This document shows, in pieces, positions 55,161 to 63,927 of a stretch of DNA of 64,000 nucleotides. Within the stretch, counting starts at the first letter, position 1. Each line of letters begins with the position of its first letter. Source of the stretch: Myxococcaceae bacterium (GTDB lineage: Bacteria > Myxococcota_A > Polyangia > Polyangiales > Ga0077539); contig SCUS01000133.1 in NCBI GenBank assembly GCA_004297725.1, forward strand, positions 248,001-312,000. The letters are read 5' to 3'. Below the pieces are notes generated by a model. That model made no database searches. It saw only the letters and a program-made list of their open reading frames with translations, and was not told the DNA's origin. A program made the position numbers and the translations under genes.

Positions 55161-56057
55161 CTAGGGGCGTGCGCTCGCGGGGCGCACGACCTCGCCGTAG
55201 AGCACCAGCTCGATGCCGTGGGCGTCGTCGGGCATCGCCCCGCGGACCACCATCGGCTGCGGCACCGACTTGCTCTCCCCCGGCCCGAGGCGCTCGTCCT
55301 CGGGGAAGAGGAAGCCCTGTAGCCCGGTCGGCCCGTCTCCAGCGCGCGTTCGGATCTCCAGCGCGCGGAGCATGAAGGGAGAGCACTGGTCGTTGGCGCA
55401 GGGGTTTCGCACCACCGCGGTCACCGAAAGGAAGGAGCCACCCGTGGTGGGGGGATCGCTCACGTAGGGCCGGGCCTCGACCTCGAGCGAGGCCACCGAG
55501 GCCGTGGAGCCGCCGGTCGCCAGCGGCACCGAGGCGCGCCAGACCGAGGGGTCGCCGTAGGCGCCCACGCCGCTGCGGAGCTGCGCGAGGACCGGAGGCG
55601 CCGAAGGGAGCGTCACGGAGACCGCCGCGGTGGCGCCCTCGGCGAGCATCACCCTCCTCGACGAGGACCACGGGGCCATGAAGGACGAGCCGATCACCTC
55701 GTAGTTGCCGGGGCCGAGGGCGTCGATGGTCTGCGTGGCGGTGCGGTCCCACCGGAGCACCCGCTCGAAGCCGCCGACGGGGCCGCAGCGGACGAGCAGC
55801 CAGACCTCCGGCGCGCGGACCTCCAGGCCCGGGTCGAGCCCGAGCGCGACCCGGAGACGGCCGGTGCCGGTGGCGCTGCAGGAGGGCGGCTCTGCGAGGT
55901 CGGCGGTAACGCCCGCGGCGTCTCCCGAGGAGCCCCCGTCGGGGACGACGGTGCCAGCGTCCAGGGCGGGGGCGAGATCGCCTGCGCCGCTGCCGCAACC
56001 CACCGCGGCGAGGGAGAGGATCCACGGCGCGACGCGCCGCAGTGAAAGGAAGTTCAT
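55161..56057 (-). CDS. Hypothetical lipoprotein
   Basis: A 298-residue protein. The signal ends ILSLAAVGC (lipobox), followed by a Gly/Asp-rich linker. The mature part is beta-rich, with repeated PEGA-like or Ig-like strands (VWLLVRCGPVGGFERVLRWD, VSVTLPSAPPVLAQLRSG, FLSVTAVVRNPC) and four cysteines. I do not recognise it. It is separated by 36 bases from hemL. Probably an outer-surface lipoprotein. Confidence 0.7.
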   Translation of the reverse strand: MNFLSLRRVAPWILSLAAVGCGSGAGDLAPALDAGTVVPDGGSSGDAAGVTADLAEPPSCSATGTGRLRVALGLDPGLEVRAPEVWLLVRCGPVGGFERVLRWDRTATQTIDALGPGNYEVIGSSFMAPWSSSRRVMLAEGATAAVSVTLPSAPPVLAQLRSGVGAYGDPSVWRASVPLATGGSTASVASLEVEARPYVSDPPTTGGSFLSVTAVVRNPCANDQCSPFMLRALEIRTRAGDGPTGLQGFLFPEDERLGPGESKSVPQPMVVRGAMPDDAHGIELVLYGEVVRPASARP

Positions 56058-56119
56058 TGGGCAGCTGGTATAGCAACGGCGCCAGCGAACGGTAAGCCTC
56101 TGGCGACGTGCGTCAGGCC

Positions 56120-56935
56120 CTATGGCAGCGCTCGGGGAGCCGCGGGCGGCGGGCGCACCCGCTCCCGGGTCACGTCGATGCGCTCCAGCGCGCGCTCGCG
56201 CACCCGCCACGTCTCGCGGCGAATCTCGCTGCCGATGGCCTCGCCGCCGAGGCCTCCGTGGAGCGGGCGCTGCTCGACGTAGAGGTCGCGCGGCACAGGC
56301 AGCTCGTCGATGACGTCCCAGCGTCCCCGGGTCTCCGCGCCGGTGGCCTCGTCGAAGGACCCGAGGCGCACCTCGCCCGCGTACCAGTCCAGGGCGCCGT
56401 CGTCGCCGAGCCGGGCGACCCGCAGCGAGCGCCCGCTGCCCTCGTCGCCGTCGTCGCTCGCCACCTCGGTCTCCACCGCGAACTCCCGAGGCGCGGCGAT
56501 CGTCAGCGCCACCGCCGTCACCTCGACCGCGGAGCGAACGCAGCTCCCCGGTCGGCCCGCGTCCACCAGCGAGAGGTGCGCCCTCGGGGCCCATGTTCCG
56601 GAGCGACCGGTGTAGCTCACCAGCGTCGCGTTGCCGCAGTCGGTGCGCACCAGGCCGAGCGCCGAGTCGCCCACGCACCCGAGCGCCCTCACCTCGCTCA
56701 CGCGCTCGTCCGTCGCCGCGTCGCCGCCGATGGTGCGCTCGCCCGCCGCGGGGCGCAGCGCCACCCCCATCGCCGGGAGCGCCGAAGGCTCCGAGAGCGC
56801 CCCATCGAGCGCCGAGGCGAAGCGCGAGCAGTCTGCCACCCGAGGCGTCGGGGGCACGGCGGTGACCGCCGCGGGCCGAGGCGTCGAGGCGCAGCCCGCG
56901 AGCAGCAGCGAGGCCAGCAGCGACCCTCGCCTCAC
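56120..56935 (-). CDS. Hypothetical lipoprotein
   Basis: A 271-residue protein starting with GTG at 56935, whose first bases overlap the stop of the upstream isoaspartyl peptidase gene (GTGA). The signal ends LLASLLLAGC. The mature part has a pair of cysteines (VADCSRFA, RALGCVGD) and an alpha-beta pattern without a known motif; the C-terminus is Pro/Arg-rich. Function unknown. Translational coupling to the peptidase suggests a shared transcript. Confidence 0.7.
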   Translation of the reverse strand: MRRGSLLASLLLAGCASTPRPAAVTAVPPTPRVADCSRFASALDGALSEPSALPAMGVALRPAAGERTIGGDAATDERVSEVRALGCVGDSALGLVRTDCGNATLVSYTGRSGTWAPRAHLSLVDAGRPGSCVRSAVEVTAVALTIAAPREFAVETEVASDDGDEGSGRSLRVARLGDDGALDWYAGEVRLGSFDEATGAETRGRWDVIDELPVPRDLYVEQRPLHGGLGGEAIGSEIRRETWRVRERALERIDVTRERVRPPPAAPRALP

Positions 56936-57810
56936 CAGCCCGACCCCCTCGCCCCGTCCGTCGATCCCCACGCCCAGGTCATGGTCTCGGTGTTGTTGGC
57001 CCGGCCCGGCCGCCCCTCGCGGTCGAGCGCGATCACCCCGCCGGTGCCGCCGACCCGCGAAGCGAGCACGGCGATCGCCGCCGCCGCCGCCGCCATCGCA
57101 TCGGCCCCGCCGCGCAGCGCAGCGATCACCTGGAAGCTTACCCCTACCCGTAAGATCTTCTCCCCGTGGCCGGTGGCGCTGACGCCTCCGGCGAGGTCGT
57201 CGGCGTAGGTTCCGGCGCCCGGGAGGGGGGTGTCGCCGACGCGCCCTCGGCGCTTGTCGGTCATGCCTCCGGTGCTCGTCGCGGCCGCCACGTGGGCGCC
57301 GTCGAAGGCCACCGCGCCGACCGTCCCTCCGGCCCAGCCGCTCTCGGCCCTCCCGGCGCGCACGGCCTCCCAGCGCAACCTCGCGGCGTCCGTGATCAGC
57401 GCCTCGTCGGGCACCCGCTCGAAGCCCCGCGACTCGGCGAAGCGCATCGCGCCCTCCGCGGCGTAGAGCGCGTGGCGGCCGTCTTCCATCACCGCGCGCG
57501 CCACCGCGATGGGGTGACGCACCGCGGGCATCGCGCACACCGCCCCGTAGCGCAGCCCGTCGCCGTCCATCAGCGCCGCGTCCAGCTCGACCCCGCCGTC
57601 CTCGTGCAGGCACGCCCCACGCCCCGCGTTGAAGAGCGGATCGTCCTCCAGCACCTCCACCGCACGCTGCGCCGCGTCGAGCGCGCTCCCTCCGCCGTGC
57701 AGCACCGCCAGCGCCGCCGCCACGGCGCGCTCGCAGCCCGCCACGTGCTCGGCCCGTCGCGCGGGCGCCACGCTGCCGGCCCCGCCGTGGACGATCACCG
57801 ACCGGGTCAT
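56932..57810 (-). CDS. iaaA: Isoaspartyl peptidase / L-asparaginase (Ntn hydrolase)
   Basis: A 292-residue enzyme of the plant-type asparaginase family. It is made as one chain and cut autocatalytically before T163 in WAGGTVGAVAFD, which becomes the nucleophile. VIVHGGAGSV starts the protein, and VGDTPLPGAGTYADD is the substrate loop. The enzyme hydrolyses beta-aspartyl dipeptides and asparagine. In the tight minus-strand run: 3 bases behind the ferredoxin and overlapping the next lipoprotein by 4. Confidence 0.93.
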   Translation of the reverse strand: MTRSVIVHGGAGSVAPARRAEHVAGCERAVAAALAVLHGGGSALDAAQRAVEVLEDDPLFNAGRGACLHEDGGVELDAALMDGDGLRYGAVCAMPAVRHPIAVARAVMEDGRHALYAAEGAMRFAESRGFERVPDEALITDAARLRWEAVRAGRAESGWAGGTVGAVAFDGAHVAAATSTGGMTDKRRGRVGDTPLPGAGTYADDLAGGVSATGHGEKILRVGVSFQVIAALRGGADAMAAAAAAIAVLASRVGGTGGVIALDREGRPGRANNTETMTWAWGSTDGARGSGW

Positions 57811-57813
57811 CGC

Positions 57814-58185
57814 TCAGCCCCGGCGCAGACGGGCCAGCGCCTCGGGGGTGGTGTTCTCCTCGGTGAGCTGCCGAGGAGCGAGCGAGGGCTCGCCCAGCAC
57901 GCCGCCCGCCGTCTCGAGGCCGCGCACCAGCGCCGGGACGTCGGCCGCGGTGATCTGGCCCAGCAGCACCCCGTCGGGCATCACCGCCACGGTCACGCCG
58001 TGCTCGCACTGATCGATGCAGCTCGACGACATCACCCGCACGCGAGGCCCCTGCCCCGCGGCCTTCGTCGCGCGCTTGAGCTCCTCGATGATCGCCTCGG
58101 ACCCCTTGGCCGCGCACGACCCCCGGGGGTGATCGTCGGCCCGACGGTTGGTGCAGATCCACACGTAGCGCTCTTTGAGGGGCAT
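57814..58185 (-). CDS. Thioredoxin-like [2Fe-2S] ferredoxin
   Basis: A 123-residue protein of the fold of bacterial thioredoxin-like ferredoxins, homologous to NuoE C-terminal and Aquifex Fd4. C11, C24, C56 and C60 (spacing 12, 31 and 3 residues) are the cluster ligands, with SSSCIDQCEHG as the second loop. It likely carries electrons for an unknown partner. No hydrogenase or nitrogenase genes are near. First gene of the tight run that continues into the isoaspartyl peptidase gene; divergent from yihY with 60 bases between. Confidence 0.85.
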   Translation of the reverse strand: MPLKERYVWICTNRRADDHPRGSCAAKGSEAIIEELKRATKAAGQGPRVRVMSSSCIDQCEHGVTVAVMPDGVLLGQITAADVPALVRGLETAGGVLGEPSLAPRQLTEENTTPEALARLRRG

Positions 58186-58245
58186 GCGTGGGTTTATACA
58201 ACCGTCCGCGGCGGCTCCGCGATACTCCACCCCGCAGCCCTGCCG

Positions 58246-59133
58246 ATGCGCGTCCGAGTGAAGGCCCGAGCCTCCCGCAGCCTCGCGACCGTCACGCCCA
58301 GCCGGCGCGAGCTCGCCCGGGCCTTCTTCGCGCTCGCGGTGCGCGCCGACGTCCCCACGCTCTCCGCCAGCTTCGCCTTCAGCGCCGTCTTCGCCCTCGG
58401 CCCGCTGCTCTCGCTCGCCCTCACGGCCCTCTCGACGCTGCGCGACGACACCTTCCGCAGCGGGCTCGAACACCTCGCGCGCGCCATCGTGCCGAGCGTC
58501 TCCGCCCCCTTCCTCGACGTCATTGCCGGCCAGGTCAGGCGCGCCGGCAACCCGCTCGTCCTCGTGGTCTCCCTGCTCGGCCTCGTGTGGACCCTCTCCT
58601 CCGCCTCCGACGCCATCGTCTCGGCGCTCGAGATCATCGGCCGCCGAGACCCGCGCGCCTGGTGGCGCCGACGGCTGCGCTCGGTGATCCTCGGGCTCGC
58701 GGTCGCCCTCGCCCTGTCCGTGGCCTCCGTCGCGGTCACCCTCGGGCCGCGCGTGGGCGCCCTCCTCGGCCGCCTCACGGGCCTCCCCATGGACGTGTTC
58801 GAGCCGCTCACGTCACAGTGGTTCAGGCTGCCGCTCGTGGCCGCCAGTTTTACCACCCTGTGTATGATCTACTACCGTCACGGCACCATCGACGCGCCCC
58901 CGCGCGGCCTCTCGCTCCTCGGCTCGGCCTTCGGCGGCGTGCTCGCCACCCTCGCCTCCGCCGTGCTGAGCCAGTGGTTCACGCTCATCCCGCGGCTGGG
59001 CGGCGGCTACGGCGCGGCCACCTCCTTCTTCGCGGTGCTGCTCTGGCTCTACGTGCTCGGGCTCTCGGTCTGCCTCGGGGCGTGCTTCACCCACGTGATG
59101 GGCTTCGTCCCGCAGCACCGACGGAGCCGCTAG
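58246..59133 (+). CDS. yihY: YihY/UPF0761 family membrane protein
   Basis: A 295-residue inner-membrane protein with six hydrophobic helices, once called ribonuclease BN. ADVPTLSASFAFSAVFALGP, GRRDPRAWWRRRLRSVILGL and YGAATSFFAVLLWLYVLGLS are conserved blocks of the family. The start at 58246 follows short of the ferredoxin's divergent promoter; a GTG at 58258 is an option. Function is unproven for the family. The lipoprotein gene at 59138 begins 4 bases after its stop. Confidence 0.88.
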   Translation: MRVRVKARASRSLATVTPSRRELARAFFALAVRADVPTLSASFAFSAVFALGPLLSLALTALSTLRDDTFRSGLEHLARAIVPSVSAPFLDVIAGQVRRAGNPLVLVVSLLGLVWTLSSASDAIVSALEIIGRRDPRAWWRRRLRSVILGLAVALALSVASVAVTLGPRVGALLGRLTGLPMDVFEPLTSQWFRLPLVAASFTTLCMIYYRHGTIDAPPRGLSLLGSAFGGVLATLASAVLSQWFTLIPRLGGGYGAATSFFAVLLWLYVLGLSVCLGACFTHVMGFVPQHRRSR

Positions 59134-59137
59134 CGCC

Positions 59138-60358
59138 GTGCGTCGCGTCACCATCGGGAGCGCCCTGGCGCTGCTGGTCGCGGGCTGCGAGTCCCCGCCG
59201 CCGCCGCGGAGGCGACCGCACGTGGAGCCCCCGGATGTTCCGGTGGTGGACGGTGGCACCCGCCGCTGCGCGCTCCGCTCCGACGCCCCCGGGGAGGTCT
59301 CCCGCGGCGCCGACCCCGGTCGGATGCGCATCGCCTGGAACGGCGAGCACTGGGCGGTGGTCTGGTCGGAGACCATCGACGACGAGCCCGCGGTGTTCTT
59401 CGCCCGCATCGACGCCGACGGCAGCCGCCCGCGGCCTCCGCTGCGGGTGAGCGAGCGCCGCACCTACGCCAGCGCCCCGGCGGTCTGCTGGAACCAGACC
59501 GCCTGGTCGGTGTTCTTCACCGGCGGATTGCGCGAGGTCGGGGACATCTACCAGGCGCGCGTGACCAGCCGCGGGAGCGCCGTCGGCCGCCCGTGGCGCA
59601 TGACCCGAGGAGAGCGCCTCGACATCGATCCAGCGGTCGCCACCACGGGCACCACCACCGGGCTCGTCTGGTCCGCGCGCGAGGCCGACCAGCGCTGGAG
59701 CGTCTACGGCAAGGTGCTCGACCGCTGGGACCGTCCGGGCGCGCCCCTCACGCTGATGCGCAACAGCTCCCTGGCCCTCGGCCCGGCGGAGCTCCTCTGG
59801 ACCGGCCAGGAGTGGGCCGCCGCGTACGTGACCGCGGGCCAGGAGGTGTTCGGCGTCGAGCTGGCCCGCCTCGACGGCCTCGGGCAGCTCCGAGGGAGCG
59901 TGCGGCGCATGACCGACGCGCGCATCGGCGACGTGAGCGCCGAGCGCCGCTTCGCCATCGCCTGGAACGGCCAGCGCTACGGCCTCGCCTGGAGCGAGCT
60001 GCGCGACGGCCAGCGGCGGCTCTACTTCCGCTGGGTGAGCGCGCGGGGCAACCCCTTGAGCGAGCCGCGCGAGCTCGGCGTCGAGGGGGAGGTCGCCACG
60101 TCCCCGGCGCTCGCCGCCGTGGGCGACGGGACGCTGCTCCTGGCCTGGGAGTCCGAGCGCGAGGGCGACCGCCGGGTGGCCGTGTCGCTGCTCGACGAGG
60201 AGGGCAACCCCCAGCGCGAGCCGGTCACGCTGCGGGGCGTCGAGGGCATCGCCACGCAGCCCGCGCTGGCGGTCTCAGCCGACGCGGTGGGCGTCGCGAC
60301 CCGGTCTCGCCGGGGCATCAGCTTCCACCGGGTCACGCTGGGCAACTGCCGGCACTGA
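59138..60358 (+). CDS. Lipoprotein with WNG-type beta repeats
   Basis: A 406-residue protein starting with GTG at 59138, 4 bases after yihY. The lipobox is LALLVAGC. The mature part has six or so repeats of about 55 residues with cores such as IAWNGEHWAVVWSE, VCWNQTAWSVFFTG, LLWTGQEWAAAYVT and IAWNGQRYGLAWSE. These are blade-like and suggest a beta-propeller or similar. No catalytic motif. The last 84 bases overlap the convergent xerC gene. Confidence 0.75.
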   Translation: MRRVTIGSALALLVAGCESPPPPRRRPHVEPPDVPVVDGGTRRCALRSDAPGEVSRGADPGRMRIAWNGEHWAVVWSETIDDEPAVFFARIDADGSRPRPPLRVSERRTYASAPAVCWNQTAWSVFFTGGLREVGDIYQARVTSRGSAVGRPWRMTRGERLDIDPAVATTGTTTGLVWSAREADQRWSVYGKVLDRWDRPGAPLTLMRNSSLALGPAELLWTGQEWAAAYVTAGQEVFGVELARLDGLGQLRGSVRRMTDARIGDVSAERRFAIAWNGQRYGLAWSELRDGQRRLYFRWVSARGNPLSEPRELGVEGEVATSPALAAVGDGTLLLAWESEREGDRRVAVSLLDEEGNPQREPVTLRGVEGIATQPALAVSADAVGVATRSRRGISFHRVTLGNCRH

Positions 60359-61312
60359 AGGGAGCTCGGCCCGCGCCAGGGGGTGGGCGCCGTCGTAGAC
60401 CTTCATGAGCTGGTTCATCGAGACCTGCGTGTACCGCTGCGTGGTCGAGAGGCTCGCGTGCCCGAGGATCTCCTGGATCGCCCGCAGGTCGGCCCCTCCG
60501 TCGAGCAGGTGCGTCGCGCAGGCGTGGCGGAGCATGTGCGGGTGCACCGCGTGGGTGCCCGTCGCCAGCGCCCCGTACTCCTTCACCAGGAGCTGCACCT
60601 GCCGCACGCCCAGCCGCTTTCCGGCGCGGCCGATGAACACCGCGCTCGGGTCCTGCGTGCCGGTGCGGACGTCCGTGAGCCCCGGCCGCACCTCGCGCCA
60701 CGCGTCGAGCGCCTCGACGCAGAGGCGCCCCAGCGGCACCACGCGCTCCTTGTTGCCCTTGCCTCGCACCCTCGCGGTCGTGCCCTGGAGGTCTCCCAGG
60801 TCGAGGCCCACGGCCTCGCTCACCCGCAGCCCGCTGCCGTAGAGAAGCTCCAGCAGCGCGCGGTCGCGCTTCATCACCATCACCTGCCGCGCGCCCGACG
60901 CCCCGGCCTTCATCGGCGCCTCCGGGGTCGCGCTCGGCGAGTCCATCATGCGACCCGCGTCGGTGACCGACATCGGCCGCTCGAGGCGCCGTCGCACCTT
61001 CGGGGCCAGCAGCCGGGCGGTGGGGTCCTCGCCCTTCCAGCCAGCGCCGAGGGCGTGGCGGAAGAAGCTCTTCACCGCGGAGACGTTGCGCGCCAGCGTC
61101 GCGCCCACCCTCGTCTTCGAGCGCTCCGCGAGCCAGCCCCGGAGCACCGTGAGGTCGATGCCGTCAAGGTCGACGTCGGCGCCCCGGTGCAGCCGCGCGT
61201 AGGCCGCCAGCGCGTCGAGGTCCCGGCGGTAGTGCTCCACCGTGAGGGCCGAGGCGCGGCGCTCGTGGGTGAGCCATTCGCAGAACGACTCGATGCGGGA
61301 GGTGAGCGACAT
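60275..61312 (-). CDS. xerC: Tyrosine recombinase XerC
   Basis: A 345-residue site-specific recombinase. The catalytic set is complete: R163 in GLRVSEA, K188 in RGKGNKERVV, H259 and R262 in HPHMLRHACATHL, H285 in ILGHASL, and Y294 in RYTQVS. With XerD, such enzymes resolve chromosome dimers at dif. The protein is about 45 residues longer than usual, by an insert near 123-145 and a C-terminal tail that overlaps the neighbouring gene by 84 bases. The ATG at 61312 or the GTG just before it is the start. No phage or integron features nearby, so a house-keeping XerC is preferred. Confidence 0.92.
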   Translation of the reverse strand: MSLTSRIESFCEWLTHERRASALTVEHYRRDLDALAAYARLHRGADVDLDGIDLTVLRGWLAERSKTRVGATLARNVSAVKSFFRHALGAGWKGEDPTARLLAPKVRRRLERPMSVTDAGRMMDSPSATPEAPMKAGASGARQVMVMKRDRALLELLYGSGLRVSEAVGLDLGDLQGTTARVRGKGNKERVVPLGRLCVEALDAWREVRPGLTDVRTGTQDPSAVFIGRAGKRLGVRQVQLLVKEYGALATGTHAVHPHMLRHACATHLLDGGADLRAIQEILGHASLSTTQRYTQVSMNQLMKVYDGAHPLARAELPSVPAVAQRDPVEADAPARPGRDAHRVG

Positions 61313-61479
61313 CACCCGTGGCTATAGCCCTCCACCGCTCGTCGCAGCCAGGAACCGGGGTCGGGTTGGCCGGCGGTGCGGATTCAACCCCCCGCCCTGC
61401 GATGGACTGCGCGATACTGCAGAGACAAACGCGCCGTTCACCCTTCGCGGGTCGCGAGGGCGGCGTCGTGGAGGTTTGG

Positions 61480-63927
61480 ATGGCGCTGTTCGGTTCGTCT
61501 CGCTCTCCGCTCCAGAAGGTCAAAGAAGCGCAGTGGCGCACCGACGACGAGAAGCTCGCGGCCCTCTCCGCGCTGCGCGACGACAGCTCGGTCAAGCCCT
61601 CGGAGCTCGTACCCCTCTTGTGGGTCGGCGACGCCACGGTGCGACAGGCCGCGGCGTCGATGTTCGTGAGCCGCGCCGACCCCCGCTCCATCGCGCTGCT
61701 CTTCAGCGAGATGCAGACCCAGCACCCCGCGGCCAAGACCTTCGCGCAGCGGGTCATCGCCCGGCTCCCGCCCAACCTGGTGACGCCCGCCATCGAGGAG
61801 CTGCTCCGCGACCCCAACTCGATGCGCCAGCGCGTGGGGTGGGAGACCGCGCTCGAGCTCCCCTCCAAGGAGCGCCTCGCCTTCGCCCGCCGGGCCCTGA
61901 AGGACGCCCCCTCGGTGATGCGCGTCACGGCGCTCCAGCGCCTGGTGGCCGACCAGGGCGTCGACGCCATGGTCGACGAGCTGATCGCGCTCGCCAACGA
62001 CCCCGACGACCGCTTCCGCGAGCGGGTCATCGAGGCCCTCTCGGGGCTGCAGCGCCCGAGGGGTGACGTCACCGACCTGATGCTGGAGCGCTTCGCCCAG
62101 GACAACGCCGCGGTGAGGGCGCACGCGCTGAAGGCGATCCAGCAGGCCGGGCGCACGGACCCGGCGGCGCTGCAGCCGAAGCTCCACCGGCTGCTCGCCG
62201 AGGGGGAGGACGCGATCCGGCGTACGGCGGTGGAGATCCTGCTGTCGACGGGCAAGCCCGAGGTGGTGCTGACGGAGATCCTGCAGCAGTCGCGCTCGAT
62301 GGTGGGCTGGCTTCGCACGCGCATCCTCAACACGCTCAAGACCTTCGGCGACGACGTGCTGCGCCCCGCGGTGAGCCTGCTCGACCACCCCGACGAGGAG
62401 GTGCGCATGCAGGCCCTGGTGCTGGCCGAGCACTTCGAGGACCCGAGGCTCATCGGCCCGGTGGTGAAGCTGCTCGCGGACGACGACTGGTGGCTGCGCA
62501 TCACGGCCTGCGAGACCCTCGGCAAGCTCAAGGACGAGCGCGTGGTGCCGCACCTGGTGAAGGCCCTGGCGGACCCGGACGCGCGCTGGGCGGCCATCGA
62601 TGCGCTCGGCTCCATCGGCGGCGACAGCGCGCTGCGGGCGCTGGTCGACCTGCTGAAGGACGAGCGGCCGGAGGTGCGGCTGGAGGTGCTGCGGGCCTGC
62701 GCGCGCTCCAAGGACCCTCGGATGATCAAGCTCTTCCAGCGGGTGATGGAGGGCGACGCCGACCAGGAGGTGAGGACGAGGGCGGCGGAGATGTTCCGCG
62801 AGGTGGGCGGCGTGGTGGGGCGGGAGCAGACCGCCGCGGTGCGAAGCGAGCGCATCGACGACGCGCTCGACAAGCTGCTCGCGCTGGCCCGCGAGCGCGG
62901 CGCCTCGGACGTGCACGTCACCGTCGGTGAGCCGCCGTACATCCGCGTGGCGGGGGTGATCGAGCGCATCGACCAGGCGCCCCTCAGCGCCGCGGAGTGC
63001 GAGGCGCTCATCACCGGCATCATCGATCCGGTTCGGCTGAAGGCGCTGGAGTCCGAAGGCGAGGTGGACTTCTGCCACGCCGTACCGGGCGTCGGGCGCT
63101 ACCGGGCCAACGCGTTTCGCCAGCGCAAGGGCATGTGCGCGACCTTCCGGTGCATCCCCAACATCCCGCCCACCTTCGCGGACCTGCGGCTGCCGGGGCA
63201 GCTCACCGAGCTTCTCGACTTCCACCAGGGGCTCATCCTGGTGACCGGACCCGCGGGCGGAGGCAAGAGCACCACGCTCGCGGCGATCATCAACCTCATC
63301 AACGAGACCAAGAGCGACCACATCATCACCCTCGAAGACCCGATCGAGTTCGTGCACCCCGCCAAGTCGTCGCTGGTCAACCAGCGCGAGGTGGGGCGCC
63401 ACACCGGGAGCTTCGCCCGCGCCCTGCGCGCCGCCCTTCGCGAAGACCCGGACGTCATCATGGTGGGCGAGATGCGCGACGTGGACACCATCCGCATGGC
63501 CATGACCGCCGCGGAGACGGGCCACCTGGTGATCGCGACGATGCACACCACCAGCGCCGTGGCGACCGTCGACCGGCTCATCGAGAGCTTCCCCCCCGAC
63601 GAGCAGGCGCAGGCGCGCATGGGCCTCTCCGAAAGCCTGAAGTACGTGGTGTCGCAGAGCCTCGCCCCTCGGGCCGACGGCAAGGGCCGCGTGGCCGTCT
63701 ACGAGGTGCTCAAGGGGATCATGAACGTCGGGACGATGATTCGAGAGCACAAGACCTTCCAGCTACCGAGCCTCATGCAGATCAGCCGCGCGGCGGGGAT
63801 GATGACCCTCGACCAGAGCCTCGAAGACCTGCTCGAAGCGGGGCTCATCACGCCGGAGTTCGCGTTCGCGCGGGCCGATCGCAAGGAGGCCTTCGAGGCC
63901 CGACTCTCGAGCGGAGCACAGGCATGA
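61480..63927 (+). CDS. HEAT-repeat/PilT fusion, type IV pilus retraction-type ATPase
   Basis: An 815-residue protein with a perfect GGAGGT six bases before the ATG at 61480. Residues about 20-430 are HEAT repeats (for example RFAQDNAAVRAHALKAIQQA, SLLDHPDEEVRMQALVLAEH, ALADPDARWAAIDALGSIGG). Residues about 455-815 are a whole PilT/PilU-type hexameric ATPase: ARERGASDVHVTVGEPPYIR, Walker A GPAGGGKS at 590-597, TLEDPIEFVHP, AALREDPDVIMVGEMRD, TAAETGHLVIATMHT. A normal PilT starts at the second part. The solenoid probably docks the motor to a pilus or other machine. Divergent from xerC; coupled to the next gene by ATGA. Confidence 0.93.
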   Translation: MALFGSSRSPLQKVKEAQWRTDDEKLAALSALRDDSSVKPSELVPLLWVGDATVRQAAASMFVSRADPRSIALLFSEMQTQHPAAKTFAQRVIARLPPNLVTPAIEELLRDPNSMRQRVGWETALELPSKERLAFARRALKDAPSVMRVTALQRLVADQGVDAMVDELIALANDPDDRFRERVIEALSGLQRPRGDVTDLMLERFAQDNAAVRAHALKAIQQAGRTDPAALQPKLHRLLAEGEDAIRRTAVEILLSTGKPEVVLTEILQQSRSMVGWLRTRILNTLKTFGDDVLRPAVSLLDHPDEEVRMQALVLAEHFEDPRLIGPVVKLLADDDWWLRITACETLGKLKDERVVPHLVKALADPDARWAAIDALGSIGGDSALRALVDLLKDERPEVRLEVLRACARSKDPRMIKLFQRVMEGDADQEVRTRAAEMFREVGGVVGREQTAAVRSERIDDALDKLLALARERGASDVHVTVGEPPYIRVAGVIERIDQAPLSAAECEALITGIIDPVRLKALESEGEVDFCHAVPGVGRYRANAFRQRKGMCATFRCIPNIPPTFADLRLPGQLTELLDFHQGLILVTGPAGGGKSTTLAAIINLINETKSDHIITLEDPIEFVHPAKSSLVNQREVGRHTGSFARALRAALREDPDVIMVGEMRDVDTIRMAMTAAETGHLVIATMHTTSAVATVDRLIESFPPDEQAQARMGLSESLKYVVSQSLAPRADGKGRVAVYEVLKGIMNVGTMIREHKTFQLPSLMQISRAAGMMTLDQSLEDLLEAGLITPEFAFARADRKEAFEARLSSGAQA

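Noticed and set aside
60275-61312. Tyrosine recombinase as part of an integrated mobile element
   Set aside because: No att-like repeats, tRNA target, phage or cargo genes lie near, and the protein is closest in layout to XerC.
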